Shown: positions 1 to 11,162 of the stretch, piece by piece
How the letters are laid out: each line of letters begins with the position of its first letter
Numbering within the stretch: position 1 is the first letter of the stretch
NCBI GenBank assembly: GCA_020310875.1
Contig: CM035422.1
Coordinates: 51,469,894 to 51,533,893, forward strand
Source: Ceratopteris richardii
Taxonomy: Eukaryota > Streptophyta > Polypodiopsida > Polypodiales > Pteridaceae
Direction: 5' to 3'
DNA length: 64,000 bases
Notes under the pieces: model-generated
The model's database searches: none
The model's input: the letters and a program-made list of their open reading frames with translations, nothing else
What the model was told of the DNA's origin: nothing
Program-made: the position numbers and the translations under genes

Positions 1-329
1 AGGTCTTACTTAAGTGTGCGTGCGCCGACAGAAGGTATCCATCCCTCCCCCTTAGTGGAATCTTGGTGCAAGGTGTGCACAAGAGCAAGCTTGTAGAAGG
101 TGGAGGTTTGGTGCAGAGGAGGCAGCAACAAGTCCCTTCGGTATTTGGTATTTTTTAATTGAGCACTCTGTGGGATTTTGCATAGAGGTATTGGTTGTAT
201 TGTGCTTCAACCGTGTATTTGTCTTATTGTAATCAATGAGAGAGGCTTCCAGTGTGTATTTTCTCTTCTGGTCTTTCCCTTTTCTCCTACAAACACTAAA
301 ATCCCTTCTTGTATAAGAATCCCCCAACA
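1..329 (+). repeat. Gypsy-1 5' LTR, 3' portion only
   Basis: This stretch aligns with about 11846-12174, including the shared words around the CCTCCCCCTTAGTGGAA block and the terminal CCCCCAACA. It stops at 329, where the internal domain starts. The first two thirds of the LTR lie outside the window. Confidence 0.85.
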
Positions 330-334
330 AAATT

Positions 335-352
335 TGGCACGCCCGGTGGGAC
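335..352 (+). other. Gypsy-1 primer binding site
   Basis: TGGCACGCCCGGTGGGAC lies 5 bp inside the LTR end and begins with TGG, as expected for complementarity to a tRNA 3' end (CCA). The exact tRNA was not determined. Confidence 0.6.
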
Positions 353-359
353 TTCCAAG

Positions 360-1409
360 TGTAGGGAAAGATGGATGGATCCTCCTTAGAGATTGAGTAG
401 ATGCTGCTAATCCTGCTTTGCACCAGCCCTCAATGACTCCAGATATGATTAGTAGACACCCTTAGCTTCCAAATGATACCAAGAGATCATATATGTACTT
501 TACAAATGATGTGTGTAGTGATCAAATCAAAACAGACTACTTGGCACTTCACAAATCCAAGAAAACTTGCTATTTTGGTATTGACACCTGCTCAATCTTT
601 CACTTAGTATGACCAGTACACTTACAATTGGCAAAATTCCTTCTAGAGGTATTCTATTAGCTTAATAAGCTACCATTTGCAAGTGGAATGAGACAAAATG
701 ATAAACTATACTCAGAGAAATCACTTTAGCAAAATTATGACTATCCCCAACTTTTTAGGAAGTATGCAGACAAATACTAGTGAGCACTTGGACCGCGATT
801 TCTCAATATTGGCTGAATAAAATTGCTTCAAACTTTGTATGCTTGTATTATGCTTTGTGTTGGATCTGGCAAGCTTTGAATCACTTGATTTGGTGCAGTA
901 GGGACTGAGATATGCCTCTTTGAAGTTGACAGACTTGGAGGTAGAAAACTTAGAGAACACAGAGTTGATTAATGTAAGTATATGTATTGATTAACATTAG
1001 TTTACAAACTCATTGGCATGCCAAGCATTGCCTAATGAGGTAGAGATGTGTAGGCTATGGTGTAGCACTCTTACACACTCAATACTAGCAGAAATGAAGC
1101 TCGGATGTACTCACTACTGCCCGCGCGTTTTCTTCTCACTTTTATATGAGTTGGAGGTTGATTTGAATTTCAAATTCAAATCTAAGACTTCCTATAATCA
1201 CTCCTCTAAAATTAGGGAGATATTCTCTCAACTCACACCATCTAATTCCATGAATCTATCAAGTAGGTGTATCCATAAGATTCCAAGTCATTTAGACTTT
1301 TACATGGGTAAAGTGGTAATAAATTACAAGCATAAGTTCCTATGGTTCTTCTCACATGTTGAGTTTTCAAGAACAAATCCAAGCCAAGTGTGTGGGCTTG
1401 CAAATTACA
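360..1409 (-). repeat. Copia-1 3' LTR
   Basis: Begins TGTAGGGAAAG and ends TTACA on the + strand; repeated at 5703-6752 with the same length. On the element's strand this is the 3' LTR, because the polypurine tract lies just inside it at 1416-1430. Confidence 0.93.
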
Positions 1410-1415
1410 GCAAGA

Positions 1416-1430
1416 GCTCCCCCTCAAGCC
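1416..1430 (-). other. Copia-1 polypurine tract
   Basis: Reads GGCTTGAGGGGGAGC on the minus strand directly upstream of the 3' LTR. It is the expected primer for plus-strand DNA synthesis. Confidence 0.75.
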
Positions 1431-1456
1431 AAACACTTTGGCTTAAGTCTTCATCT

Positions 1457-3136
1457 TCAATCTTCAATCACATCCTGCAATCCAATCATGGATTTGAATC
1501 TGCATAACTTGTTTCCATCCAAAGCTTTAGTGAGTAAATCTGCACATTGCATATTAGTAGACACATAAGTCAACTGAATGTCCTTGCTAAGCAACTTCTC
1601 TCTCACATAGTGGTAATGAACCTCTATGTGCTTTGTTCTAGCATGATATATTGGATTAGCTGCAAGGCGAATAGAGCTTGTGTTGTCTCCAAAGATAATT
1701 GGAGGCCTAGTGTATAAGCCTAACTCTGTATACAAAAGCTTTAACCAAATAGCTTCTTGAGTAGCATTGGCTAGCCCTCTATACTCTGCTTCAGTGGATG
1801 ACAATGCCACTGTTGGTTGTTTCTTGGCTGACCAAGAAATAGGTTTATCACCTGCAAAAGATAAGTATCCTGATGTGCTCCTCCTATCATCCTTGCATCC
1901 TGCCCAATCTGCATCTGAATACACTTTAATATCAATATCTGATGTATAAGGAAAGTACAAACCATGGTTCTGAGTTCCCTTTAGATACTTCAATATCTTC
2001 TTTGCAGCCTCAAGATGAGGTACCCATGGTTTGTGCATGAATTGACTTAGCACACTAACTCCATATGCTATGTCAATTCTAGTCAAGGTAGCATAATTCA
2101 AACTACCTACCATACTTTGATATCCTGTAATGTCTTGGACTTCATCCCCTTCATGAGCACTTAGCTTTAGGTTGACTTCCATTGGAGTACTAGAAACTTT
2201 AGCATCCTTCAAGGAAAATTTCTTTAACATGTCCTGCACATACTTCTTCTGAGTGATATATATGCCTGAATTAGTATAAACCAATTCAAGTCCTAGAAAG
2301 TATTTCAATAATCCAAGATCATTCATCTTAAACTCCTCCATCATCTGATTTTTGATGCTTTTGATTCCTTGGACATCATTACCTATAATAATGATGTCAT
2401 CAACATAAACACAGAGATAGATTACCTCTGAATTGCTCCTTTTGATAAACAATGATGTATCTGCCTTGCTCATAGTAAACCCTTGATCTTGGAGATATGT
2501 TGTCAACCTGTAGTTCCATGCCCTAGGTGCCTGCTTCAATCCATATAGAGCCTTTTTCAATTTACAAACATAATTTACCTTCTTGGGATCTTCATAGCCA
2601 GGTGGTTGTGACATGTAGACTTCTTCAGATATCCATCCATTCAAGAAAGCATTCTTGACATCTAATTGGTACATATTCCAATTTTTTGATGCAGCTACAC
2701 TTACCAATACTCTGATTGTTGGCATCTTAGCCACAGGAGAAAATGTCTCCTCATAATCAATGCCTAGGCTTTGTGCAAAACCCTTGGCTACCAACCTAGC
2801 TTTGTACCTGTTGATTGTACCATCAGAGTTCCTCTTTAGTTTGTAGATCCATCTGGATCCTATCACCTTCATAGAGTCCTTCTTGGGTACCAAGTCCCAT
2901 GTGTCACTCTCCTTGAGAGCTTCTATTTCTTCATCCATAGCTCCTTTCCATTCTGGTTTGGTGATTGCCTCTTCATATGAACCTAGCTCTTCACTTAACA
3001 AGTCCTTTGCAAGATAAATTGAATGCTTAGTAACAAGAGATGTATCATACCCAAATCTGATAGGCTTCTTACTTTCCCTCTGAGATCTCCTTATTGCTTG
3101 TGTTGAAGATTCTGGTATATCCTCAAGCTTCTTCAT
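1457..3136 (-). pseudogene. Copia-1 reverse transcriptase and RNase H region
   Basis: A stretch of about 560 codons with the classic plant Copia RT block: [51 protein letters not shown] and the catalytic YVDDIII. The RNase H part follows, with SDADWAG, RRSTSGY, LSSTEAEY and a DNTS(S) motif near the C-terminus, then the HIEVHYHYVREK tail that ends Ty1/copia polyproteins. It lies next to the polypurine tract, as expected for the last pol domains. It is the most conserved part of Copia-1 and is near-identical in domain layout to Copia-2. The polyprotein as a whole is broken. Confidence 0.9.
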
Positions 3137-3199
3137 CTTTAACTTGCCTTTGGACTTCCATGCCTTGAATTCCTCAAGATTGATTGTGTCATCATCTTC

Positions 3200-4414
3200 T
3201 CAACTTGAATCTTCCTTCTGGATTGGTTCTTCCTTTGAGAGTTTTGGAAACTCTTCTTCTAAATCATAGGGTAGACTAACCTTCCTGCATTCATTTTCAT
3301 ACCATGAGTCATTCTCATCAAAGATGACATCTCTGCTTACCTTGAACCCTTTATTGGTTGGATTGTAGAATCTGTACCCTTTTTGTTTTAAGTCATAACC
3401 AATGAAAATGCATTTTTTTGCTTTAGGGTCTAGCTTTCCCCTTACCTGTGAGGGAATATGCACATATGCTACACAACCAAAAATTTTGCAATGATCCAAT
3501 GATGGTCTCTTACCATGCCAAGCTTCATAAGGTGTCATTCCATCAAGTGACTTTGATGGCAACCTGTTTATGAGATAGGTGGCAGTAGATACACTCTCTG
3601 CCCAAAGATAATTTGGCAACTTTTTCTCATTAAGCATAGACCTGGCTGTTTCAACTATAAGTCTATTCCTTCTTTCAGCTACCCCATTTTGTTCAGGTGA
3701 GTACCTTGTTGTTATCTCCCTTTTGATGCCTCTTTCCTGCAAGAAGTCCTCAAACTCATTTGAGAAGTATTCACCTCCTCCATCTGACCTTAGCTTCTTC
3801 AAGTTCCTACCTGTTTGATTTTCAGCTAGTGCAAGATATCTTTTGAAACAATTAAACACTTCATCCTTGTGCTTCATAAAGTATAACACACTCCATCTGC
3901 TATAATCATCAATGAAAGACACATAGTACCTTGATCCTGAAATGGAGGGATCCTTGCTAGGTCCCCAAACATCTGTGTGCACCAAGTCTAGGTAGTCTTC
4001 ATGCATAAAACCTTTCCTTGAGTAGGGCAATCTGTGAGACTTACCAAATTGACAAGCACCACATTTGTAAATCATGTGTTGCTTGGATACATTAGGTATC
4101 CCAAGCACACATTGATCTCTGCTCATTTGTTTCAAGGTTCTTTCACCTATGTGACCCAACCTTTTGTGCCATATTTCTAATTCTGAAAGTGTTTGATCTT
4201 TGTAATTGTATAAAGCAATGTTTTTGGTGTCTTCTAGCTCAAAAATAAACAATCTACCTGATTTTTCTCCCTTGGCTATCCTTTTGAATCCATGTCTTGG
4301 GTCCTCCACATATGCTCCATGTTGAGTGAATCTGACCTGCAAACCTTTCTCCACAATGTGACCAACACTCATTAAGTTTTTGGTAATGGTAGGTACATAA
4401 AGTACCCTGCTCAA
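3200..4414 (-). pseudogene. Copia-1 GAG-pre-integrase and integrase region
   Basis: This region starts with the protease/GAG-pre-integrase part ([16 protein letters not shown], then [14 protein letters not shown], and the zinc-binding CGACQFGK). The integrase core follows, with [26 protein letters not shown] and [17 protein letters not shown], the D,D,E catalytic arrangement. A C-terminal chromodomain-like tail ([27 protein letters not shown]) closes it. It sits between the gag and RT regions on the same strand. It is part of one broken gag-pol polyprotein, not a separate gene. Confidence 0.88.
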
Positions 4415-4468
4415 TAGGTTCTGGTTACCATCACAAGTTTTTACATTTCCAATCCTTACTACATAATG

Positions 4469-5551
4469 CTAAGTGTCATCACCTGTCTGCACTTGATGTT
4501 TGCCCTTGGGTTCCTCAAGATCAGAGAGTAGTGCTACATTGCCAGCTACATGATTAGAACACCCTGAATCAATATAAAACAGATGATCATCATTGATACC
4601 TGACTTGGAAGTCATATTCATGATCAATAGGGAGTCATCTTGCTCCTCTGTGTAGTTGTTGTAGTCTTTCCTATTTCTGAATCCTCCTTGGTAGTTACCA
4701 TTGTGGTTGTAATTGTTGTTGTATCTATTGTTGTAGCCATTGTAGCCATGGTGTTGGTTGAACCTTCCTCTGCCTTGAGAGTATCCACCTCTTTGATAGC
4801 CTCTTCCTCTCTGATTTTTGTAGTTTATGTAGCACTCATCTGTGGTGTGGTTAGACAATCCACAAATATTGCATGGTGATGAATTGTAGGGTCTCCCCCT
4901 ACCTTGCTTACCTCCTCTGCCCCTGCCTCTTGAAGATCTACCTCTCCCTGCATAGTTGGCTTGGGAGGTAGACCCTTCATCCTCTTGCTTTTTACCTTTA
5001 CCTTTGTCTTTAACCTTTTTATCAGTATATAGGGCAGAAGGAGTGTTACCTTTAGATGTATCTCCAATCTTTGTGAACTTTGCTTCATGTGTGAATAGTT
5101 GGCCCATCAGAGTTGTGAGATCTGGGGTATGCATGTCCAGGTAGAGATCCATTGCAGTGGTGAAGCTTTCCCATTTATCATCTGCCTTTAGTCCATTGGT
5201 TATTTGCCTTACTATTTGTTCCTCTTCAATCTCCTCTCCTATGCTTGCTAATTGGTCTGCCACATCCTTGATCTTGGTCACAAATTCTGAGACTGATTGC
5301 TTTGGTTGCTTCCTAAGGGTTGTGAATTCAATCCACAATTGATTCTTCCTGGCCCTTGTATTAGATGAAAAGTATGATGACAAGGTTTCCCAAGTTTCTT
5401 GGGAAGTCTTACAGTTCTTGATGTGAGGTAAAAGGAAATCAGATATAGAGTTATGAAGATAAGATCTTGCCAATGCATCTTTTGCACACCATGTATTAAG
5501 TTTTTCTTGTTCTTCCTTGGTGGGTAGACCCCTTGCTTTGAATGAGGGCAA
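4469..5551 (-). pseudogene. Copia-1 gag and protease start
   Basis: The N-terminal part matches the plant Copia gag (UBN2) family: [42 protein letters not shown] Gly/Arg-rich RNA-binding stretch follows, then a CCHC knuckle ([14 protein letters not shown]), an Asn/Tyr/Gly-rich linker, and the aspartic protease signature YIDSGCSNH near the C-terminus. The first codons of gag continue toward about 5670, next to the PBS. Gag forms the cytoplasmic virus-like particle; the protease would process the polyprotein. Confidence 0.88.
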
Positions 5552-5689
5552 TTCCTCATCTCCTGAGATGAATCCAAATAGACTTCTTCCTTATAGATAG
5601 GTCTTCATCCTCAGAGACCAAGCTTGATAATTGTTCCTGTCCAATTTGTCAATAAATGAAGGAAAACCATCTCCCATGTTACCTTGTTT

Positions 5690-5701
5690 GCTCTGATACC
5701 A
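5690..5701 (-). other. Copia-1 primer binding site (tRNA-Met type)
   Basis: The minus strand reads TGGTATCAGAGC, the standard Ty1/copia site complementary to the 3' end of plant initiator/elongator tRNA-Met. One base separates it from the 5' LTR at 5703. Confidence 0.9.
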
Positions 5702-5702
5702 C

Positions 5703-6752
5703 TGTAGGGAAAGATGGATGGATCCTCCTTAGAGATTGAGTAGATGCTGCTAATCCTGCTTTGCACCAGCCCTCAGTGACTCCAGATATGATTAGTAGAC
5801 ACCCTTAGCTTCCAAATGATACCAAGAGATCATATATGTACTTTACAAATGATGTGTGTAGTGATCAAATCAAAACAGACTACTTGACACTTCACAAATC
5901 CAAGAAAACTTGCTATTTTGGTATTGACACCTGCTCAGTCTTTCACTCAGTATGACCAGTACACTTACAATTGGCAAAATTCCTTCTAGAGGTATTCTAT
6001 TAGCTTAATAAGCTACCATTTTCAAGTATAATGAGACAAAATGATAAACTATACTCAGAGAAATCACTTTAGCAAAGTTATGACTATCCCCGACTTTTTA
6101 GGAAGTATGCAGACAAATACCAGTGAGCACTTCGACCGCGATTTCTCAAAATTGGCTGAACCAAATTGCTTCAAACTCTGTCTGCTTGTAGTATGCGTTG
6201 TGCTGGATCTGCCAAGCTTTGAATCACTTGATTTGGTGTAGCAGGGACTGAGATATGCCTCTTTGAAGTTGACAGACTTGGAGGTAGAAAACTCAGAGAA
6301 CACAGAGTTGATTAATGTAAGTATATGTATTGATTAACATTATTTTACAAACTCATTGGCATGCCAAGCATTGCCTAATGAGGTAGAGATGTGTAGGCTA
6401 TGGTGTAGCACTCTTACACACTCAATACTAGCAGAAATGAAGCTCGGATGTACTCACTACTGCCCGCGAGTTTTCTTCTCACTTTTATATGAGTTGGAGG
6501 TTGATTCGAATTTCAAATTCAAATCTAAGACTTCCTATAATCACTCCTCTAAAAGTAGGGAGATATTCTCTCAACTCACACCATCTAATTCCACGAATCT
6601 ATCAAGTAGGTGTATCCATAAGATTCCAAGTCATTTAGACTTTTACATGGGTAAAGTGGTAATAAATTACAAGCATAAGTTCCTATGGTTCTTCTCACAT
6701 GTTGAGTTTTCAAGAAAAAATCCAAGCCAAGTGTGTGGGCTTGCAAATTACA
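5703..6752 (-). repeat. Copia-1 5' LTR
   Basis: Same length and ends as 360-1409, with about 29 differences counted by eye and no length change. This copy carries the promoter side of the element on the minus strand. Confidence 0.93.
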
Positions 6753-7020
6753 CCAACACCAAGGAGATTTGAGCATAGGAGAAGATTTATTGCAGTTGGA
6801 GAGCAATATTCCAGTGTTGGCAGTACTACTCTAGTTGACTAAGAGGTACATATTTTTATCAACTGTCTCATATTAAGTGGACTATGAACAGCTCATGACT
6901 GCAACCTAGTTCCAAACATTGAGGGTCACCTGCAAGCAAACAAGAAGGAAGGTTGTTAGAAGATCCTCTAGTCCACTATCTTCAACCTCATCAGTAAAGA
7001 GCATGGCGGGATAGGTAGAC

Positions 7021-7785
7021 TTGGAAACCTTACTCTCAAGATTAAATATAAAATTTCCTTCTTTCAAAGGCCTACCTCAGGAGGATCCAGATGAGCACAT
7101 TAGAAAATTTTTGGCACTATGCAAGACTAGAGGTTTAATGGGCAGGGAGGATGCTTTTTTGATACTCTTCCCTGCCACATTAGAAGGATTAGCAGATAAA
7201 TGGTTCAGCCAATTTGCTGAGAACCATTTTACAACTTGGGATTTGATGAAAGATGCATTTAAATATCAATTCCAACATGGGAATGCTGCAGAGATCATCA
7301 TAGAAGAACTAGAAAATTTGAGATTGGGTCCAGGTGAAAAGTTCCGAGAGTTTGTGACTGGGGCCCAGGCACTAATGGCTAAATTGCCAGATCCACCACA
7401 TGATTTTTTTGTTAAGAAATGGTTAGCTAAGCCCCTACCAATGGCCACCCAATGCAAAATAAAGGAATTAGTGTTACTTACAGCCTCCATAGAGGAGTTC
7501 ATCAACACAGCTACACGACTGGAGCAGATAAGGCAACAGTATGGAGCTGCTTCTTCTCAATTACCATATTCCACAGAAATGGAGGATCCCGTAATCCAGC
7601 CAAGGAAGGAGTTGGAGGGCTTAAAAAGAAATAAGCCCCACATAAAGGAGGAGAACGTTGTAACTCAGTTGAGAAGGGAGATTGAAGCACTAAAGCTCCA
7701 AAAGGAGGAGGAGGCCCAAGCAGAGGAGTTGGCTCAGCTGCGACAAGAGTTGCAAGAACTCAAAGGAGGTGGCATCAAGAGTTGA
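7021..7785 (+). pseudogene. Gypsy-1 gag region
   Basis: About 250 codons matching the retrotransposon gag (capsid-like) fold of plant Gypsy elements: FPSFKGLPQEDPDEHIRKF, an ALCKTRG block, LADKWFSQF, TTWDLMKDAFKYQF and LRLGPGEKFREFV. The last third is Glu/Lys/Gln-rich and likely a coiled coil. It is preceded by about 270 bp of leader after the Copia-1 insertion. The zinc-knuckle part follows downstream. Confidence 0.8.
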
Positions 7786-7797
7786 CTTTGGTGTTCC

Positions 7798-8499
7798 ATG
7801 TGCAGCAAGCAAGGGCATGTAGTAAGTGAATGTCCTCTGTTAAGTGTGACTTGCCAATTATGCAGGAAAGCTGGTCATGAGGCCCATGAATGCCAATCAA
7901 GGGGAATACCTACAACAACATACTGGACACAAGGAGGACCCCTACCACCAGCAAATGTGATGGCTGCTGCACCGAATCAAGGTAACAATTACAACCCTAG
8001 ACAGAGGGATAATTTTGGAAATGGGCCTAGAAGGCCAATTATTTGTTTCAGATGTGGAGAATGTGGGCACTATCAAAGTAGGTGCACTCTCCCAGAAAAT
8101 GCCCCTCCTTGTAGGAGCTACCCAGAGGCTAGAGACCAGTATACTAATTGTTGTCCTAAGAACCAAGCATCTTCATCTCGGCCCCACATTCAAATGATTT
8201 CTGTGTGCAAGGAAGAAAGGGTAGATCAAGTCAATGTGCCATCACCATCTACCAAGGTGGTGCAGTTAGAAGAAATTGAATCTTTTACAGTGCAGACAAG
8301 AAGCAAGGGGAAGCCTCAAGTGGACATAGGTCAAGAATCAATGCTTAATGGATTGAACAAAGACAAAGGTGCACCTGAGAACAAAGCCAACATATGTGCA
8401 AACACAAGGCAAAAAGAAAATTTCATAGGTACCAGTGATGCCATTGGACATGCATTCAACAGGGCTCATGAGGAGTTTGATAAGTCAAATGGAGCCTAG
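7798..8499 (+). pseudogene. Gypsy-1 nucleocapsid (three zinc knuckles)
   Basis: Three CX2CX4HX4C knuckles are visible: CSMCSKQGHVVSEC at the start (beginning just before this span), CQLCRKAGHEAHEC and CFRCGECGHYQSRC. The stretch after them is low in recognisable domains and leads to the protease. It is the RNA-binding part of the gag polyprotein. Confidence 0.78.
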
Positions 8500-8538
8500 G
8501 CTCTTAAGGAATCAGAAGCTTCCAGACTACTCAAGTCT

Positions 8539-9072
8539 ATGAAAAAGCAGGTTAGTATTTTTTATTTAATAAAGATGGATGGGAAGTTCAGGTCAAAACT
8601 CTTGCAGATAATTGATGAAATGTCCACAACAAGTCTTGTGGCAAAGGCTGTTGTTATGCATAAAGATAAAAGTGTAGGGGAAGCACCCCTCACAGATTAC
8701 AAGAGCCCTCAGCTAACAGTCTCCATTAAAGGTCATGAGTTTCAACAAGTCATTGTGGATGGTGGTTCTGGCATTAACTTGATGCCTGAATATACCATGA
8801 AAAAGATTGGACTATACCCTTCAAGACCTGCCAACTTCACTGTAACAATGGTAGACCAAAGCATAGTAAGGCCTATGGGAGTGGTCCTTGGAGTTCCAGC
8901 CAAGATACAAGGTACCATCTTTAACTTGGACTTTGTTGTTTTAAGGTTGCCACAGGTAGAAGGAAGCTTCCCCCTGTTAATTGGGAGACCTTGGTTAAGG
9001 CATGCCAATGTGCTGCATGACTGGGGCAAGGACACAATGTGGGTAAAGCAAGAGGGAAAAGAGTTGCAGTAG
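8539..9072 (+). pseudogene. Gypsy-1 retropepsin-like protease
   Basis: The aspartic protease core reads VDGGSGINLMP, followed by a flap-like region (VTMVDQSIVRPMGVVLGVP) and the C-terminal LLIGRPWLRHANVLHDWG motif shared by plant Gypsy proteases. In a complete Gypsy element RT would follow; here it does not. Confidence 0.78.
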
Positions 9073-9114
9073 ATAATTTTAGAAGAAGGACCAGACAACC
9101 AAAGAAAGACCTCC

Positions 9115-9837
9115 ATGATGCAGACAATTGGTATTTGTATGGAACAAGAATTGTTGGACCACCTAGAAGCAGATCTATTTGAAGGGGCAAATTTATATGA
9201 AGATGAAAACATGTTGGCTTGGCTCCATGCAGAAGACCCATCTTCCTGCTATGGAATTTTTCCAAACTCAAGTAAAGAAGAAGCATATGAAGAAAAAGAG
9301 GAAATCACTCAGGTTGAAACAGTCTCAGTCAAAGGCCATAGCAAAGAGAAGAAAAGCAAAACCCTTACATGCAGCAGTGATGATGCTACTCCAATTCATA
9401 TGTCAATGGCCATTTTTTTATGGATACTGGTATGGCTATCATCTGTTATGTCAATTCTTATGATAGCAAGTGCAGGGCTTTACAAGAATGTGGAAGGTGT
9501 ACCTGCCAGTCTTTGGAATCAGAGGGTTCCATTGGATGAAGAAGCCGGAATAGCAAAAATAAAATTTTGCAGATTAAGTAATAATGTGGTTGAAACAAAG
9601 ATACAAAGGATGCAGTATGAAGGAGATAATATTTTTCTGAAGGATTCAAGATACCCCTATCAGATCATCAGTGTGCCCAACAAGAAGCTAAAACAAATGA
9701 AATGCAATACAATTGGAGATTATGGAGGAGTTTCTGGGGGTCAACATATAAAGATCATGGCTAAAGGCCTATCATCAAGCCAACTGAAGAATTATGGATC
9801 ACCTGGAACCTGCAAAATTTGTCCAGGTTGTACATAG
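9115..9837 (+). pseudogene. Gypsy-1 reading frame of unknown function after the protease
   Basis: An open stretch of about 240 codons that starts with an acidic segment, has a lysine/glutamate-rich middle, and then a strongly hydrophobic segment (AIFLWILVWLSSVMSILMIA) that could span a membrane. A Cys-containing tail ends it. I recognise no RT, RNase H or integrase motif. It occupies the place where pol should begin. It may be a remnant of the sequence that replaced pol, or an element-specific accessory protein. Confidence 0.45.
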
Positions 9838-11162
9838 TCTTCTCTCGTCATTTTTTCTTAAGTTTTAGTAGTTTTCTTTATCCCTTTCATGCTTGTTTCT
9901 TGAGTTTTTAGCAAATTTAGCAGCCATTTCATCAAATTTTGCAAAGGTACAATTTTTGGAATTTTTAGGAATTTTTTTTAGAATTTTTCAAGCATTTTTT
10001 AGAATTTCTCTAGCCTTTTTCTCCTTTTTCATGTGTCTTTTTCTTGCCAAATTGGAGGAATAAAGGAAGCTCTCTGTGGGTTTGAGTGAAAAAACTGGCC
10101 TATACCTATAGGAATTTTTTTCATAATTTTTGATTTTTTTGCCTTTTTTTTTGGATTTTTTATGTATTTTTTTCAGTTTTTTGCATAATTTATTATTATT
10201 TATATTTTAAAAAAAACAAAAAAATCCCCCCTAGGCATTTTGGTTTTCCCAAATTAAAAAAACAAAAAAAAAAACCCCGCCCCCCTCCCCTCCCCCCCAC
10301 CGACCAACCACCCCCCACCGACCAAACTACAAATTTTTTTTTTGTTTTTTTTTTTTTTATTTTATTATTTTTATTTTATTATTTTTATTTTGTATTTTAT
10401 TTATTTTATTTTATTTATTTTATTATTTATTTTCTTTATTTTTTTATTATTATTTTTCTTCTTTTTATTTTTTTCTGTATGGACGTTCGAAAAAGAAAAA
10501 ATAATAATAATTATTATTATTATTATTATTAATATTATTATTATTATTATTATTATTTTATTTTTATGGCTCAAAGCTTTTGGCTCGGGATCATGCCTCC
10601 GTTGGCCTTTTTCACAAAACTGGAGTCATTTCATGTTTTTTGGCACCTCTGGAATTAGTTTTTTGCTTTATTTTTCCAAATTCCAACTTTTTCTATGAGT
10701 TTTGGTCAAAACCCTCAAGTTTTGAGCACATTTATCACATGTTTTTATTTCCCCACATTGTCCATATGGTCTCTTCTCATCTTATATTTGGTTTTTATAT
10801 TTCACATATGTACCCTCTGTGGCCATCCAGTTTGATCATTTTAACACCCTCCAGACCCCTGATTCCTACTCCCAATCCCTACCTTTCCCAATCTGTCCAG
10901 CCCCATCCTTACCCCTCCCTGCCCCATCCATCTCCACCCCTCAGCCCTCCCCTCCACCTCCTTTCTACCCTCCCATTGCCCCCCTTTGCTTTTCCATACA
11001 AAATCCCACTCTTGGTTCTCCTCTGGTGCTTGTTGTGGTGGAATTGGTTGCTACTCAGGTGCACTTTTCAAGATTATGCAACTCCTAAATCATAGTGTCC
11101 CCTCTGCTCAAAGTTTTGGCTATAGCTCTCCGAGACGGAGAGCACATTAGGTGGTGGGCAAC
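9838..11162 (+). other. Gypsy-1 non-coding 3' region, low complexity
   Basis: No supported gene. Contents: T-rich tracts (9840-10200), a C-rich run (about 10275-10325), T/A arrays of TTTTA and TTATT type (10330-10480), an ATT repeat (10498-10560), then more normal sequence with a pyrimidine-rich CCTCC block (10850-11000). A GGTGGTGGG stretch just before 11163 is the likely polypurine tract. Open frames across it are composition artefacts. Confidence 0.75.
10258..10560. repeat. Simple-sequence block: poly-A, C-tracts, T/A and ATT repeats
   Basis: In sequence: A-runs, CCCC-rich runs (10275-10325), long T-runs with TTTTA units, then (ATT)n. The C-tracts give four or more G-runs on the minus strand. 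Confidence 0.85.

Larger units (their letters stand above)
360..6752 (-). mobile_element. Copia-1: Ty1/copia LTR retrotransposon nested in Gypsy-1
   Basis: Two 1,050-bp LTRs with TGTA/TACA ends flank a minus-strand gag-protease-integrase-RT-RNase H region in the order typical of Ty1/copia. A PBS matching tRNA-Met and a polypurine tract are in place. The flanks CCAAG (355-359) and CCAAC (6753-6757) are a probable 5-bp target duplication with one mismatch. About 29 of 1,050 LTR positions differ by eye (2.8%), so it is fairly young. It is complete in structure but broken by a few lesions. It belongs to the same family as Copia-2, with closely similar proteins. Confidence 0.93.

Noticed and set aside
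10342-10698. Open frame of 118 codons, almost all Phe/Ile/Leu
   Set aside because: Product of T-rich and ATT repeats, not a membrane protein gene.
10580-11095. Pro/Ser-rich frame resembling an extensin-like protein
   Set aside because: It lies in the non-coding 3' part of Gypsy-1, and the proline comes from a CCT/CCC pyrimidine block.
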